From: an uncultured Bacteroidales bacterium
GTDB taxonomy: Bacteria; Bacteroidota; Bacteroidia; Bacteroidales; UBA932
Direction of reading: 5' to 3'
Assembly (NCBI GenBank): GCA_900319405.1
Contig: ONOH01000001.1
Location: 1-64,000, forward strand
DNA length: 64,000 nucleotides
Position 1 is the first letter of the stretch; each line of letters starts with the position of its first letter. The notes beneath the pieces are model-generated. The model had not been told where the DNA came from and made no database searches. It saw only the letters and a program-made list of their open reading frames with translations. Of this stretch, positions 15,467 through 24,351 are shown piece by piece. The position numbers and the translations under genes were made by a program.

Positions 15467-16090
15467 ATGCTTGACACCGTCATATTCTCCCTCTCCGGCC
15501 GCCCGGTGCTGCTGATAGACCTCGTGAGTTCTGTCCTGGGACTGGTCTGCGTTTTCCTGGCGGGCCGCAACTCCAAGTACAACTTCTGGGTGGGATACCT
15601 CTATACGGCCGCCCTCTTCTTCCTTTTCTGGAGCCGGAACCTCTATGCCAGCCTGCTGCTGCAGCCGGTCTCCCTGGTGATCAACGTCATCGGCCATTAC
15701 CGCTGGACGCATCCGCGCCCGGGGGAGCAATCTTCGCAGAACCACAACAGCCTCAAGGTGTCCATGCTTTCCTGGACGGAAAGACTGCTGGCGCTGGCAG
15801 GCGTACTGGTGGTGGCCGGTCTCTGGGGCTGGACGCTGGACAGCCTTTTTCCGGCCGATCCGCACCCCTACCTGGATTCCTGCGTCACGGTGCTCATCCT
15901 GCTGGCCCAGCTGCTGAGCGCCCTCAAGAAATGGGACTGCTGGGTGGCCTGGCTCCTGGTGAACATCACGCAGATTGCCCTGCACCTGAGCGTGGGAAAC
16001 CTGCTCATGTCCATCGTCTGCGCCCTGTATCTTGTGAACGGCCTGTGGTCGCTTTATTCCTGGATGAAACTGTATCAAAAGAATGGATAA
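15467..16090 (+). CDS. pnuC: PnuC-type nicotinamide mononucleotide/riboside transporter
   Basis: A 207-aa inner-membrane protein with about seven hydrophobic segments, starting LIDLVSSVLGLVCVFLAG and ending LLMSIVCALYLVNGLWSLYSW. The family signature KKWDCWVAWLLVNITQI lies near residues 150-166; FWVGYLYTAALFFLFW near 40-55 is also typical. PnuC proteins move nicotinamide riboside or related vitamin precursors for NAD synthesis by facilitated diffusion. It is wedged between sufB and sufC and overlaps sufC by 8 nt, so it is co-transcribed with Fe-S assembly genes. Thiamine (PnuT) or riboflavin (PnuX) relatives are possible; substrate is not decided by sequence and no riboswitch was seen. Confidence 0.8.
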   Translation: MLDTVIFSLSGRPVLLIDLVSSVLGLVCVFLAGRNSKYNFWVGYLYTAALFFLFWSRNLYASLLLQPVSLVINVIGHYRWTHPRPGEQSSQNHNSLKVSMLSWTERLLALAGVLVVAGLWGWTLDSLFPADPHPYLDSCVTVLILLAQLLSALKKWDCWVAWLLVNITQIALHLSVGNLLMSIVCALYLVNGLWSLYSWMKLYQKNG

Positions 16091-16826
16091 ATTACTGGAA
16101 ATAAAAAACTTGCACGCCAGGATAGGCGACAAGGAAATTCTACGGGGGATTGACCTGTCCATTGCGCCCGGGCAGGTGCACGCCGTCATGGGCCCCAATG
16201 GCGCCGGAAAGAGCACCCTCAGCGCCGTCCTTACCGGTCGTCCGGATTATGAAGTCACGGAGGGCAGCATCCTCTACAGGGGGCAGGACCTGCTGGCCCT
16301 GACTCCGGAGGAGCGTTCCTGGGCGGGGTTTTTCCTCAGTTTCCAGTATCCGATCGAAATTCCCGGCGTTACCATCACCGCCTTCATGAAGGCGGCCGTC
16401 AACGCTCGGCGCAAGGCGCTGGGACAGGCCGAGCTTAAGGCCGGCGACTTCCTGAAACTGATGAAGGAAAAGATGGCCCTGGTGCAGATGAAGCCCGAAT
16501 TCGCCAAGCGCGAAGTGAACGTGGGTTTCTCCGGCGGAGAGAAAAAGCGCAACGAGATTTTCCAGATGGCCCTGCTGGACCCCGTCCTCTCCATCCTGGA
16601 CGAGACCGACAGCGGCCTGGACGTGGACGCCCTCAAGATTGTGGCCGATGGGGTGAACACTCTTCGCTCCCCGGAAAAGAGTGCCATTATCATCACCCAT
16701 TACCACAAACTGCTGGAATACGTGCAGCCGGACGTGGTGCACGTGCTCAAGGAAGGCCGTATCGTGAAAAGCGGCGGCCGGGAGCTCATCGACGCTATTG
16801 AAACCAAGGGATTTGACCAGTTCTAA
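16083..16826 (+). CDS. sufC: Fe-S assembly ATPase SufC
   Basis: ABC-type ATPase of the SufBCD complex, 247 aa. Walker A is MGPNGAGKSTLSAVLTG (residues about 37-53), the Q-loop lies in FLSFQYPIEIPGVT, the ABC signature is VGFSGGEKKRNEI, and Walker B is SILDETDSGLDVDAL with the SufC-specific D-E-T/I-D-S-G-L-D. The His switch is IITHYHKLL. It overlaps pnuC by 8 nt and is followed after one base by sufD. Confidence 0.95.
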   Translation: MDKLLEIKNLHARIGDKEILRGIDLSIAPGQVHAVMGPNGAGKSTLSAVLTGRPDYEVTEGSILYRGQDLLALTPEERSWAGFFLSFQYPIEIPGVTITAFMKAAVNARRKALGQAELKAGDFLKLMKEKMALVQMKPEFAKREVNVGFSGGEKKRNEIFQMALLDPVLSILDETDSGLDVDALKIVADGVNTLRSPEKSAIIITHYHKLLEYVQPDVVHVLKEGRIVKSGGRELIDAIETKGFDQF

Positions 16827-16827
16827 G

Positions 16828-17412
16828 ATGGGCCACGGAAGATATATCGAACCCCCGAAAGGGCAGTATCAGGTACGGTCCGGCGAGAAGCTCAATCTGG
16901 AGTACGTGGTGCTGCCGGGAGAGAGCCGGGACATCGACCTGCGGATCGACCTCATCGGCCCCGGGGCAGAGGCCCATATCAAAGCCCTGTACCTTTGTAA
17001 AGGGGATGAAAAGGTGAATTTCCGCATCCTGATGCACCACCGCGCCCCGGGTTGCCACAGCACCCAGCAGGTCAAAGGCATTGCCGGCGGCAGTGCGCAG
17101 GTGCATTTTGACGGCACCATCGTGGTAGCCCCCGACGCCCAGCAGACCGAAGCCTTCCAGGAAAATCACAACATCGTCCTCACCGACGAGGCCCGCGTAG
17201 AGACCAAACCCCAGCTGGAAATCTATGCCGACGACGTGAAATGCTCCCACGGCGCCACAGTGGGCCGGCTCAACCCCGACGAACTCTTCTACATGCGCTC
17301 GCGCGGCATTCCCGAGATCGAAGCCCGCACCCTCCAGATGCTCTCGTTCCTGTCTCCGGTCATTCCCGCCGGCCGCGAGGAAGAGGTGGAAAAGGCCGTC
17401 AGAAGCCTTTAG
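16828..17412 (+). CDS. sufD: Short SufD-like Fe-S assembly protein, 194 aa
   Basis: The C-terminal SufB/SufD signature is clear: EIYADDVKCSHGATVGRLNPDELFYMRSRGIPEIEAR (split across residues 141-177), preceded by beta-helix strands (VHFDGTIVVAPDAQQTEAFQ). Family members usually have 400-450 residues; this one has 194 and lacks the N-terminal helical part altogether. The ATG at 16828, one base after the sufC stop, is preferred over one at 16798 inside sufC. It presumably pairs with SufB in a reduced SufBC2D complex. The gene ends 4 nt inside the convergent regulator gene at 17409. Confidence 0.85.
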   Translation: MGHGRYIEPPKGQYQVRSGEKLNLEYVVLPGESRDIDLRIDLIGPGAEAHIKALYLCKGDEKVNFRILMHHRAPGCHSTQQVKGIAGGSAQVHFDGTIVVAPDAQQTEAFQENHNIVLTDEARVETKPQLEIYADDVKCSHGATVGRLNPDELFYMRSRGIPEIEARTLQMLSFLSPVIPAGREEEVEKAVRSL

Positions 17413-20138
17413 CCCTTGTTTTCCTTCTTGAAGCGGGTGGGAGTGACACCCTTGAAGAACTTGAAGGAGGTGCTGAAATAGCGCGGATAGGTGTAGCCCA
17501 CTTCGTAAGCGATTTCGTTGATGTTCTTGTCCGTGTGCAGCAGCAGCTCTACGGAGCGCTCGATGCGCAGGCGGTTGATGTAGTCTTTCACGCCCATCCC
17601 GGTCACTTCTTTCACTTTGGCATAGAGGGCGCTCCGGCTCATATACAGCCGCTCCGTGAGGAATTTGATGTCCAGTTCCGGGTTGGAAAGGTTCTCTTTC
17701 AGGAGGCTGTCCAACTGGGTGCGGAAAGCCGAGTCAGTTGCGCTGCCCTCCGGAAGGCTTTCCAGCTCCTGCTTGTCCAGGCTGTCTCCTTCCTGCAGCA
17801 TCTCTTCGAGGAAATGGGCCATCGAGCTCTTGTTGGCCGACTCCTCGCTGCGCTGGATGCCCCGGAGCAGCAGCACGACCACAAGCAGAAGAAACAGAAA
17901 GCAGGCACTCAGGAACCAGTTGGTCTGGTACCAGGGCGGCAGTACGGTGAAGGAAAGCAGCAGCGCCGGCTCCGAGAAAGAGCCGCTTTTTGTGAGACAT
18001 GACACCCGGAGCTGATAGTCTCCCGCCTCCAGGGCCGATAGGGTGAAGCGCGGCTCGTCGCTGCTCATACTCCAGCTGCGGGCACCCCTGAGGTCGTAAT
18101 GGAAGTGCATTTTCAGGAAGGGATCTTCTCCCTTGACCAGGAAGGAAGCGCTGATCTGCCGCTTGCTCCAGGGAATTTCCACCGTTCCCGTCCGCTGCTG
18201 GACGGGCTGCCCGTTGGCATACAGGTGCTCCAGGAAGAACTCCGGCCTGCCGGCGGAAGGAATCGGCGTATCCCGGTCTATCCTTACCAGGCCCTCCGAC
18301 CCGCCCATATACAGGAAGTCCGGGTCCGTGGCGTTCTGGTAAAGCATTTTGATGTTGTTGGGCCGAAAGCCGTCCGACTCGTTCCAGGACACGAAGCGGT
18401 CTTCGCCGGGGAGGTAGGTGTAGAGCCTGTTCCGGGCGCAGATCCACAGCTTCCCGTCCGGAGAATGTTCCAGGGCCGACACATCGTCGAACAGCAGCGT
18501 CTGCAGGGGGACGTACCTTCCCTCGTCCACCCGGTATCGGCCCAGGGAGCGGGATGTGCCTACCCACACCGTCCCGTCCCCGTCCGAGGAAAGTGCGGTA
18601 ATGGTTTCGTGCTCTCCCACGGAGAAGAGCAGCTGCAGCCGTTCGCTCTCCCTGCTCCACAGAAAAACGAGGTTCTCCTTGTACAGAAAGGCCCCATTGT
18701 CTTGGGCACAAGCCATTTGCAGGTCGCTGGGGGCGGGTTCACCGCTTTCCATCAGCAGGGGCCGGAAAACGCGGTCCTCCCTGTGCCAGAGCCAGGCGTT
18801 GGGGCCGGCCAGAAAGCAGAGGGTTCCCCACGGTGCCTGGATGCCCCGGAGCAGCGCCCAGCTGTACCGCACCCGCCGGGACGTGGGCTCGTCCACCAGC
18901 AGGAAAGGGGTTTTGGCACCGGTTTTTTTATCCAGCAGGAAAAGCCCTTCCTGGTACATTGAGACCAGCAGGCGGCCGGCATCGAATTCGGCGATGGAAA
19001 GGATTTTCCCCTCACTGCCCCGCAGCTGCACAAACTGGTCCCCGTGGGGATCGAAGCGATGCACCCCGCCTCCGTCGGTCCCCACCCACAGGGTTTGTTC
19101 CGAGTCCCGCAGCAGGCTGGTGACGGCATTGTCCCGGAGCCCCCGCAGGTTGCCCCGCAGGCTCCGGATGTGGCTTTCACGAATCTGGAAGAAACCGTTT
19201 TTGACCGTTCCCGCCCAGAGGGCCCCCGTCGCGTCCACGTGCAGGGAGGTGATGGAATTGGAGGGGAGGCTGTCATCCCGGTCGTGCCGATGGCGAAGGG
19301 TTGTGAAAGATTCCCCGCCGGGTTCCAGGATGCAAATGCCGCCGCCGTCGGTGGCCATCCACAGCTCGTTCCGAAATTCCACGAAGTCCTGGACATAGTC
19401 GCTGGAAAGGTTGGAATTGCGGGTGGTGTATTCTTTCAGGAGCGTCCCGTCGGGGGCGTACCGCCGAAAGCCGCCGCCGTGGAAAGAAGCGCAGACGCTG
19501 CGGTCCTTGCAGACATACAGGGCGATGAGTTCGTATCCGGCCGATGGGGCGAAAAGGCGGGCCGGCTGCCCCGGGATGCAGCGGAAAAGCCCGTTGGAGC
19601 GGGTTCCCAGCAGGAGTTCCCCCGAGGGAAGGGGCACGATGCGCAAAATGTCGTAGCCGCGATCGTTGTCCCGGCCCGGGAAAGGGGAAAGCGTGCGGAA
19701 ACCGTCCCCATCATCCTCCAGAATCCGGGCCGATGAGCCCACGTACACCCGATCCTCCAGCGGAAGCACGCAGAAAGCATCGTCCGTACAGAGGGTCTCG
19801 AAGCGGTCTTCCTCCGGAAGGTATCGCACCACGCCGTTGTCACAGAGGATCCAAAGCTGCCCGCCGCTTCCCTCGGCCAGGCTGTGAATCAGATTGTCGG
19901 GCAGGGTGGACGGATCTTCCATCCGGGAGCGGAACACCGTGATTTCCTGGCGGTCAAAACGGTTGAGGCCGTTCTTGGTTCCAATCCAGAGGCTGCCCCG
20001 GCGGTCATAGGCCAGGGCGGTGACATTGGGATGCGACAGCCCGTCCTCCACCGAGATGGAAAGGTAGGCGTGCCGGCGTTCCCCGGCCCACAGGACCCCG
20101 GCCAGAAAAAGGCAGCATACAGTCAGGACTCGTCTCAT
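17409..20138 (-). CDS. Membrane-anchored AraC-type regulator with periplasmic propeller, no kinase
   Basis: 909 aa. Signal peptide (MRRVLTVCCLFLAGVLWAG), then two-component-type propeller repeats (Reg_prop, such as GSLWIGTKNGLNRFD near 49-63). A Y_Y_Y-like beta domain covers about 640-735, one transmembrane helix lies at about 738-758 (FLSACFLFLLLVVVLLLRG), a short linker follows, and an AraC helix-turn-helix occupies about 800-909 (INEIAYEVGYTYPRYFSTSFKF). Classical hybrid sensors (HTCS) of Bacteroidales keep histidine kinase and receiver domains between membrane and HTH; here both are absent, so ligand binding outside would act directly on a membrane-tethered activator. The start overlaps the ispE stop (ATGA). 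It may control the glycan locus 4 kb away or an unseen one. Confidence 0.85.
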   Translation of the reverse strand: MRRVLTVCCLFLAGVLWAGERRHAYLSISVEDGLSHPNVTALAYDRRGSLWIGTKNGLNRFDRQEITVFRSRMEDPSTLPDNLIHSLAEGSGGQLWILCDNGVVRYLPEEDRFETLCTDDAFCVLPLEDRVYVGSSARILEDDGDGFRTLSPFPGRDNDRGYDILRIVPLPSGELLLGTRSNGLFRCIPGQPARLFAPSAGYELIALYVCKDRSVCASFHGGGFRRYAPDGTLLKEYTTRNSNLSSDYVQDFVEFRNELWMATDGGGICILEPGGESFTTLRHRHDRDDSLPSNSITSLHVDATGALWAGTVKNGFFQIRESHIRSLRGNLRGLRDNAVTSLLRDSEQTLWVGTDGGGVHRFDPHGDQFVQLRGSEGKILSIAEFDAGRLLVSMYQEGLFLLDKKTGAKTPFLLVDEPTSRRVRYSWALLRGIQAPWGTLCFLAGPNAWLWHREDRVFRPLLMESGEPAPSDLQMACAQDNGAFLYKENLVFLWSRESERLQLLFSVGEHETITALSSDGDGTVWVGTSRSLGRYRVDEGRYVPLQTLLFDDVSALEHSPDGKLWICARNRLYTYLPGEDRFVSWNESDGFRPNNIKMLYQNATDPDFLYMGGSEGLVRIDRDTPIPSAGRPEFFLEHLYANGQPVQQRTGTVEIPWSKRQISASFLVKGEDPFLKMHFHYDLRGARSWSMSSDEPRFTLSALEAGDYQLRVSCLTKSGSFSEPALLLSFTVLPPWYQTNWFLSACFLFLLLVVVLLLRGIQRSEESANKSSMAHFLEEMLQEGDSLDKQELESLPEGSATDSAFRTQLDSLLKENLSNPELDIKFLTERLYMSRSALYAKVKEVTGMGVKDYINRLRIERSVELLLHTDKNINEIAYEVGYTYPRYFSTSFKFFKGVTPTRFKKENKG

Positions 20139-20971
20139 GGCTTCCGGTAGATAGCGAACAGGGCCGACCCGCTGCCGGACATGGCGGCGTAGAGGGCGCC
20201 TTTGCGGTAGAGCTCTTCTTTGCGTGCGGCCAGGGCGGGATACCGGGCGAAAACCGTCTCCTCAAAATCGTTTTTCAACCCTTCCTTCCAGGTGGAAACG
20301 GGCTGCGACAGCACTTCCCGGAGGCTTTTTTCGGGAATGCGGGGCGTGATGCCCCGGTAGGCCTGTGCCGTGGAGACCGAAATGCCTTCCGGCACCGTCA
20401 CCTCCATCCGGTAGGGGGAAAGGTCGATGGAAAAGGGCTCCAGCACCTCTCCCCGGCCGCTTCCCAGCATGGGGGTATTGTACACGAAGAAGGCGCAGTC
20501 GCTGCCCAGCCGGGCGGCGAAGGAGGCCAGGGCGTTGTCGGGAAGGTCCAGTCCCGCCAGCTGCGAGATGGCGCGGAGCGCGAAGGCTGCATCGGCCGAT
20601 CCCCCGCCCAGGCCGGCTCCGACGGGAGCGCGCTTCTCGAGGAAAATCTTCATCGGCGGAAGCTCGTACTCCTGGGCCAGAAGACTGTAAGCCTTGGCCG
20701 TGAGGTCCCCCAGGGGGTCCCAGTCCACGCCCTCTTTCCGGGCGATGGTAATCATCAGCTTCCCGTCCGGGGAAACGGCCTGCGCCAGGGTGCCGTATCG
20801 TTCCTTGAGGGAGGCGAGGGTGCGGCTGTAGTCGTCTCCGGTAACCACCTCCAGGCAGTCGCTGATGCCGGGATAAGGTACGAAGAGGGTTTCCAGGTCG
20901 TGGAAACCGTCCTCGCGGCGCCGCAAAATGTGCAGCCCCAGGTTGATTTTTACATTGGGAAAGCAGATCAT
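20135..20971 (-). CDS. ispE: 4-diphosphocytidyl-2-C-methyl-D-erythritol kinase (IspE)
   Basis: GHMP kinase of the MEP isoprenoid pathway, 278 aa. Motif 1 is PNVKINLGLHILRRREDGFHDL (split, residues 5-26), with the catalytic Lys and the family's DG-(F/Y)-H. The ATP loop is APVGAGLGGGSADAA (about 105-119), and the late block is AMSGSGSALFA. ATG at 20971 (MICFPNVK) is chosen because it places the motif at the usual distance; the frame is open far upstream but runs against the lipoprotein gene. It is followed by the AraC-type regulator with a 4-nt overlap. Confidence 0.92.
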   Translation of the reverse strand: MICFPNVKINLGLHILRRREDGFHDLETLFVPYPGISDCLEVVTGDDYSRTLASLKERYGTLAQAVSPDGKLMITIARKEGVDWDPLGDLTAKAYSLLAQEYELPPMKIFLEKRAPVGAGLGGGSADAAFALRAISQLAGLDLPDNALASFAARLGSDCAFFVYNTPMLGSGRGEVLEPFSIDLSPYRMEVTVPEGISVSTAQAYRGITPRIPEKSLREVLSQPVSTWKEGLKNDFEETVFARYPALAARKEELYRKGALYAAMSGSGSALFAIYRKP

Positions 20972-21100
20972 AGGTACAAAGATACGCTGTAAAATCGTAA
21001 AAAACAGCAAAAAAACACCTGAAACAACACAATGTTTTTTACGATTGTAGGATTTTTGCCGGGCTTTTACGACCTTGCCGCCGACAAGATTCAGTGCGTT

Positions 21101-22324
21101 ATGGACAAGTTGCTTCAATTCTTTCTTCTGTTTCTGGCCGTGACGGCCTGCCAGGACCCCCTTTTTGAACAGACACCCCGTTCGGATCCGCAGGGAGGCG
21201 GAACTCCGCGGGATACCCTCCCTCCGCCCGCTGAACAGGAGCCGCCCGTGCCCGACATCTACGCCACCGCCTTTGTCTTCCCGGAAGGCACGGACTGGAA
21301 GGAGCCGGAACAGGCCGACGTTGTCCTGTTCAAAAACGGGGAGGAACTGCTCCGGGTGCCCGTGGAAGGCCGTCCCGAACCCGATCGGCACCGCATCAGC
21401 GAGGGCCGGCTCTGGACCGACAGTTGCGATGGCCGGGAGGTGGTGGTCTCGTGCAACGGAGAGGAACGTTTCCGCTATGAGGGAGACGAGCTGCTGCGGG
21501 GATTCTTTACAGTGAACGGCATTGTCTATACCCTGGGGCAGCGGCAGGGAAGGGGAGGCTTCAGCTACCGCATCAACGGGAAGGAACGCTTTTCCTCCCC
21601 TGCCGGGACGGTGCTGGGAGGCCCGGAGGACAGCGAATGGGAAGGAGGGGCCTTCTCCCGGGATTCTTCCGGGGTGTACTATACCTACGGCCTTCCCATC
21701 TGGAAGGGAGAGCAGCTGCAGTGGGAATACCACGTGATGCGGGAAGAGGAAAACCTGAAGACCATTCCCGCCGGCAGTACCGATATCCTGTACGACATCC
21801 GCGTGTACGAAGGCACCGTGTACCGGAGCGAATGCCGCAGCGGCTACAGGAATGTTTACTGCGTGGTGAAAGACGATACCTTCCTTAGTGTGGAGATGGC
21901 GGCTAACGAACAGCCCCATTACCTGAAACTTGTTCCCGGGGAGGGGAAGCTGCTCATAAAAGGCTATAGCACAGGGATTTCCAGCGGAAAGGCCTATTGC
22001 TACTGGCTGCGGGACGTGTCCTCGGTGGAGAGAATGGTCACCGACAACCAGCCCATTCTGGACCTGCTCACGGACGGACGGAACACGGCCTATCTGGTGG
22101 AGGGACCGGGCCATACCGTCCGCACCCTCTACCTGGACAAAGAGAACATCCCTTTCGCCTCGGACCGCTACCAACTTCTGTCCGGGCGCTGTGCGCAGTA
22201 TAAAAAGGGAGTGCTGGGCATTGCCCTCAGCGATCCGGTCAGAGGGGAACACCTTCTCGTCCGGGACCGCGAAGTGACGTCCCTCGCCTTCAACGGCTAT
22301 TTCACCTCCCTCCAAATCCATTGA
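21101..22324 (+). CDS. Putative lipoprotein of unknown function, 407 aa
   Basis: A lipoprotein signal (LLQFFLLFLAVTAC) puts Cys at about residue 19. A Pro/Thr/Glu-rich linker (residues 25-50) follows, then a beta-strand-rich body with repeated short strands of the type VLFKNGEELLRVP, VVVSCNGEERFRY and SYRINGKERFS. This looks like propeller or beta-sandwich blades (N-G-[EK]-E-x-[FL]). No catalytic motif is visible. ATG at 21101 is preferred over 21032 because only it starts a proper signal peptide. It is divergent from ispE and 3 nt upstream of comM, so possibly co-transcribed. Likely exposed in the periplasm or on the cell surface. Confidence 0.65.
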   Translation: MDKLLQFFLLFLAVTACQDPLFEQTPRSDPQGGGTPRDTLPPPAEQEPPVPDIYATAFVFPEGTDWKEPEQADVVLFKNGEELLRVPVEGRPEPDRHRISEGRLWTDSCDGREVVVSCNGEERFRYEGDELLRGFFTVNGIVYTLGQRQGRGGFSYRINGKERFSSPAGTVLGGPEDSEWEGGAFSRDSSGVYYTYGLPIWKGEQLQWEYHVMREEENLKTIPAGSTDILYDIRVYEGTVYRSECRSGYRNVYCVVKDDTFLSVEMAANEQPHYLKLVPGEGKLLIKGYSTGISSGKAYCYWLRDVSSVERMVTDNQPILDLLTDGRNTAYLVEGPGHTVRTLYLDKENIPFASDRYQLLSGRCAQYKKGVLGIALSDPVRGEHLLVRDREVTSLAFNGYFTSLQIH

Positions 22325-22327
22325 GCC

Positions 22328-23887
22328 ATGCTTGTGAACATCCACAGTGCCAAGTGCGTAGGCATTCGCGCCGTTCCGGTTACCATCGAAGTGAACATCA
22401 CCCTGGGAATCGGCATCCACCTGGTGGGCCTGGCCGATGCCGCCGTGAAGGAAAGCCTCCTGCGAACGGTGACCGCCCTCCAGACCAAAGGTTTCCGCAT
22501 CCCCGGCCGGAAAATTGTCATCAACCTGGCTCCGGCCGATATGCACAAGCAGGGCAGCGGTTATGACATTCCCATCGCGCTGGGCATCATCGCTGCGTCT
22601 GAACAGCGCCCCCTGCCCGCGCTGGGCCGGTACCTGATCATGGGAGAACTGGGGCTGGACGGCAGTGTACGACCGGTGAGCGGAGCCCTGCCGATGGTGG
22701 AACTGGCCCGGCAGCAGGGCTTCCGGGGTTGCATCCTTCCGGAGGAATCGGCCCTGGAGGCGGCGGATTATACGCAGACCCAGGTCTTCGGCGTGAAAAC
22801 CCTGGACGATGTGCTCCTGATCCTGGGCGGGGAGGAGGATCCTTCACCCCTTCTGATCCGCCATACGGAGGCGTACCGCCGCGCCCTGGAGGCTCCGTCC
22901 CTGCCCCCGGGTTCCTATATGGATTTTGCCGATATCATTGGGCAGCAGGCGGCCCGGCGGGGTGTGGAAATCGCCTGTGCGGGGCAGCACAACGTGCTTT
23001 TGATCGGATCGCCGGGCAGCGGGAAAAGCTCCATTGCGAAGGCGATGGCGGGCATCCTGCCGCCGATGTCCCTGGAAGAGAGCGCCGTCACCTCCAAGAT
23101 TTACTCGGTGGCCGGACGTTCCCTGGGACAGCCCGGACTGCTGCGCCGACGGCCGTTCCGGGCGCCCCACATATCGGCCTCCAAGGCGGCGATGCTGGGC
23201 GGGGGCAGCGGCGAGAACATCCTCCCCGGGGAGGTGTCGCTGGCCACCAACGGCGTGCTCTTTCTGGACGAGTTCTGCGAAGCGCCCAAATCCACGCTGG
23301 AGGCGCTCCGGGCACCGCTGGAAGACCGGGTGGTGAGCATTTCCCGGCTCAAAGCCAAAATCGAATACCCCGCTTCCTTCATGCTGGTGGCCGCCTCCAA
23401 TCCCTGCCCCTGCGGGTACTATGGGGTAGGAGAGCGCTGCACCTGCACCCCCGGCCAGCGACAGGCCTACCTCTCCAAACTGAGCGGGCCCATCATGGAC
23501 AGGATCGATGTCCAGCTGCTTTGTACGCCGGTGGAGACGGCGGCCCTGGTGCGGGGGCGGAAGGCGGAGCCTTCGGAAGCCATCGCACAACGGGTGCTCC
23601 GGGCGCGGGAAATACAGCGGGCGCGGTTTGCCGGCACCGGCCTTTTCAGCAACGCGGAGATGGGGACGCGGGAGCTGGAACGCTTCTGTCCCCTTTCGGA
23701 AGAATGCAAGGAGCTGCTGGAGAAGATCATAGAGCGGCTGGGCCTGAGCGCCCGCGCCTATACGCGCATCGTGAAGATGGCCCGCACCATCGCCGACCTC
23801 GCCGGCGAGCGCGACATCCTGCCCGTCCATCTGGCCGAAGCCGCCAGCTACCGCATCCTGGACCGACGCAACATCCTGGATTTGTAA
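22328..23887 (+). CDS. comM: YifB/ComM family Mg-chelatase-like AAA+ ATPase
   Basis: 519 aa, full length. The N-terminal ChlI-like domain starts IEVNITLGIGIHLVGLADAAVKES (split, residues 20-43). The AAA+ core has Walker A GSPGSGKSSIAKAMAGILPP (about 222-241) and Walker B GVLFLDEF; a zinc-like Cys motif NPCPCGYYGVGERCTC and a C-terminal Mg_chelatase_C part (SARAYTRIVKMARTIADL) complete it. ComM-type proteins are hexameric helicases promoting branch migration in natural transformation and recombination. The gene lies between a lipoprotein and tsaE. Confidence 0.92.
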   Translation: MLVNIHSAKCVGIRAVPVTIEVNITLGIGIHLVGLADAAVKESLLRTVTALQTKGFRIPGRKIVINLAPADMHKQGSGYDIPIALGIIAASEQRPLPALGRYLIMGELGLDGSVRPVSGALPMVELARQQGFRGCILPEESALEAADYTQTQVFGVKTLDDVLLILGGEEDPSPLLIRHTEAYRRALEAPSLPPGSYMDFADIIGQQAARRGVEIACAGQHNVLLIGSPGSGKSSIAKAMAGILPPMSLEESAVTSKIYSVAGRSLGQPGLLRRRPFRAPHISASKAAMLGGGSGENILPGEVSLATNGVLFLDEFCEAPKSTLEALRAPLEDRVVSISRLKAKIEYPASFMLVAASNPCPCGYYGVGERCTCTPGQRQAYLSKLSGPIMDRIDVQLLCTPVETAALVRGRKAEPSEAIAQRVLRAREIQRARFAGTGLFSNAEMGTRELERFCPLSEECKELLEKIIERLGLSARAYTRIVKMARTIADLAGERDILPVHLAEAASYRILDRRNILDL

Positions 23888-23904
23888 TTTGGCAGGATTA
23901 TTAG

Positions 23905-23912
23905 TATCTTTA
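23905..23912 (+). promoter_or_regulatory. Candidate -7 box (TATCTTTA) of tsaE
   Basis: It lies in the 31-nt gap after comM, 6 nt before the tsaE ATG at 23919; one base off TAnnTTTG. Confidence 0.45.
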
Positions 23913-23918
23913 CTGACC

Positions 23919-24347
23919 ATGAAACAGCACATCAATATAGACGGATTATCGGACTTGCCGCGGGCAGCCGGGGAGTTCCTCCAGGCCATCGGGGAGCGCA
24001 CGCCGGTGGCTTTCTATGCGCCGATGGGGGCCGGAAAAACCACCTTCATCACCGCCCTGTGCAAGGCGCTGGGGGTGGAGGAAGATGCCGTCAGCTCCCC
24101 CACCTTCGCCATCGTGAACGAGTACCGCGGAGGCGGGGGTCGGCCCATTTTCCATTTCGATTTCTACCGCATCGAAAAGGTGACCGAAGCCCTGGATATC
24201 GGCCTGTACGATTACCTGGACAGCGGGGAACTGTGCCTGATGGAATGGCCGGAGAACATTGAGGCGCTCCTGCCGGAAGAGACATTGAAAGTACGGATAA
24301 CAGTCCTGCCGGACGGATTGCGCCGCCTGGAATGGGAACAAGAATAA
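23919..24347 (+). CDS. tsaE: tRNA threonylcarbamoyladenosine biosynthesis ATPase TsaE
   Basis: 142 aa P-loop ATPase that drives the TsaB-TsaD complex making t6A37 on ANN-decoding tRNAs. Walker A is YAPMGAGKTTFITALCKALG (split, about 34-53). Family blocks SSPTFAIVNEYRG and HFDFYRIEKVTEALDIGLYDYL follow, then CLMEWPENIEALLP. ATG at 23919 is preferred to a GTG/ATG 30 nt upstream because a -7 box lies between. It precedes the fucosidase gene by 4 nt, so the glycan genes may receive read-through. Confidence 0.92.
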   Translation: MKQHINIDGLSDLPRAAGEFLQAIGERTPVAFYAPMGAGKTTFITALCKALGVEEDAVSSPTFAIVNEYRGGGGRPIFHFDFYRIEKVTEALDIGLYDYLDSGELCLMEWPENIEALLPEETLKVRITVLPDGLRRLEWEQE

Positions 24348-24351
24348 ACTT

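Noticed and set aside
17839..17856. Fifth in-frame copy of the 26-bp repeat in the AraC-type regulator
   Set aside because: Only the RSEES-coding core is similar and the flanks differ; convergence is as likely as descent.
20972..22546. Upstream extension of the ispE frame
   Set aside because: It is antisense to the lipoprotein gene; the GHMP-kinase N-terminus starts at 20971.
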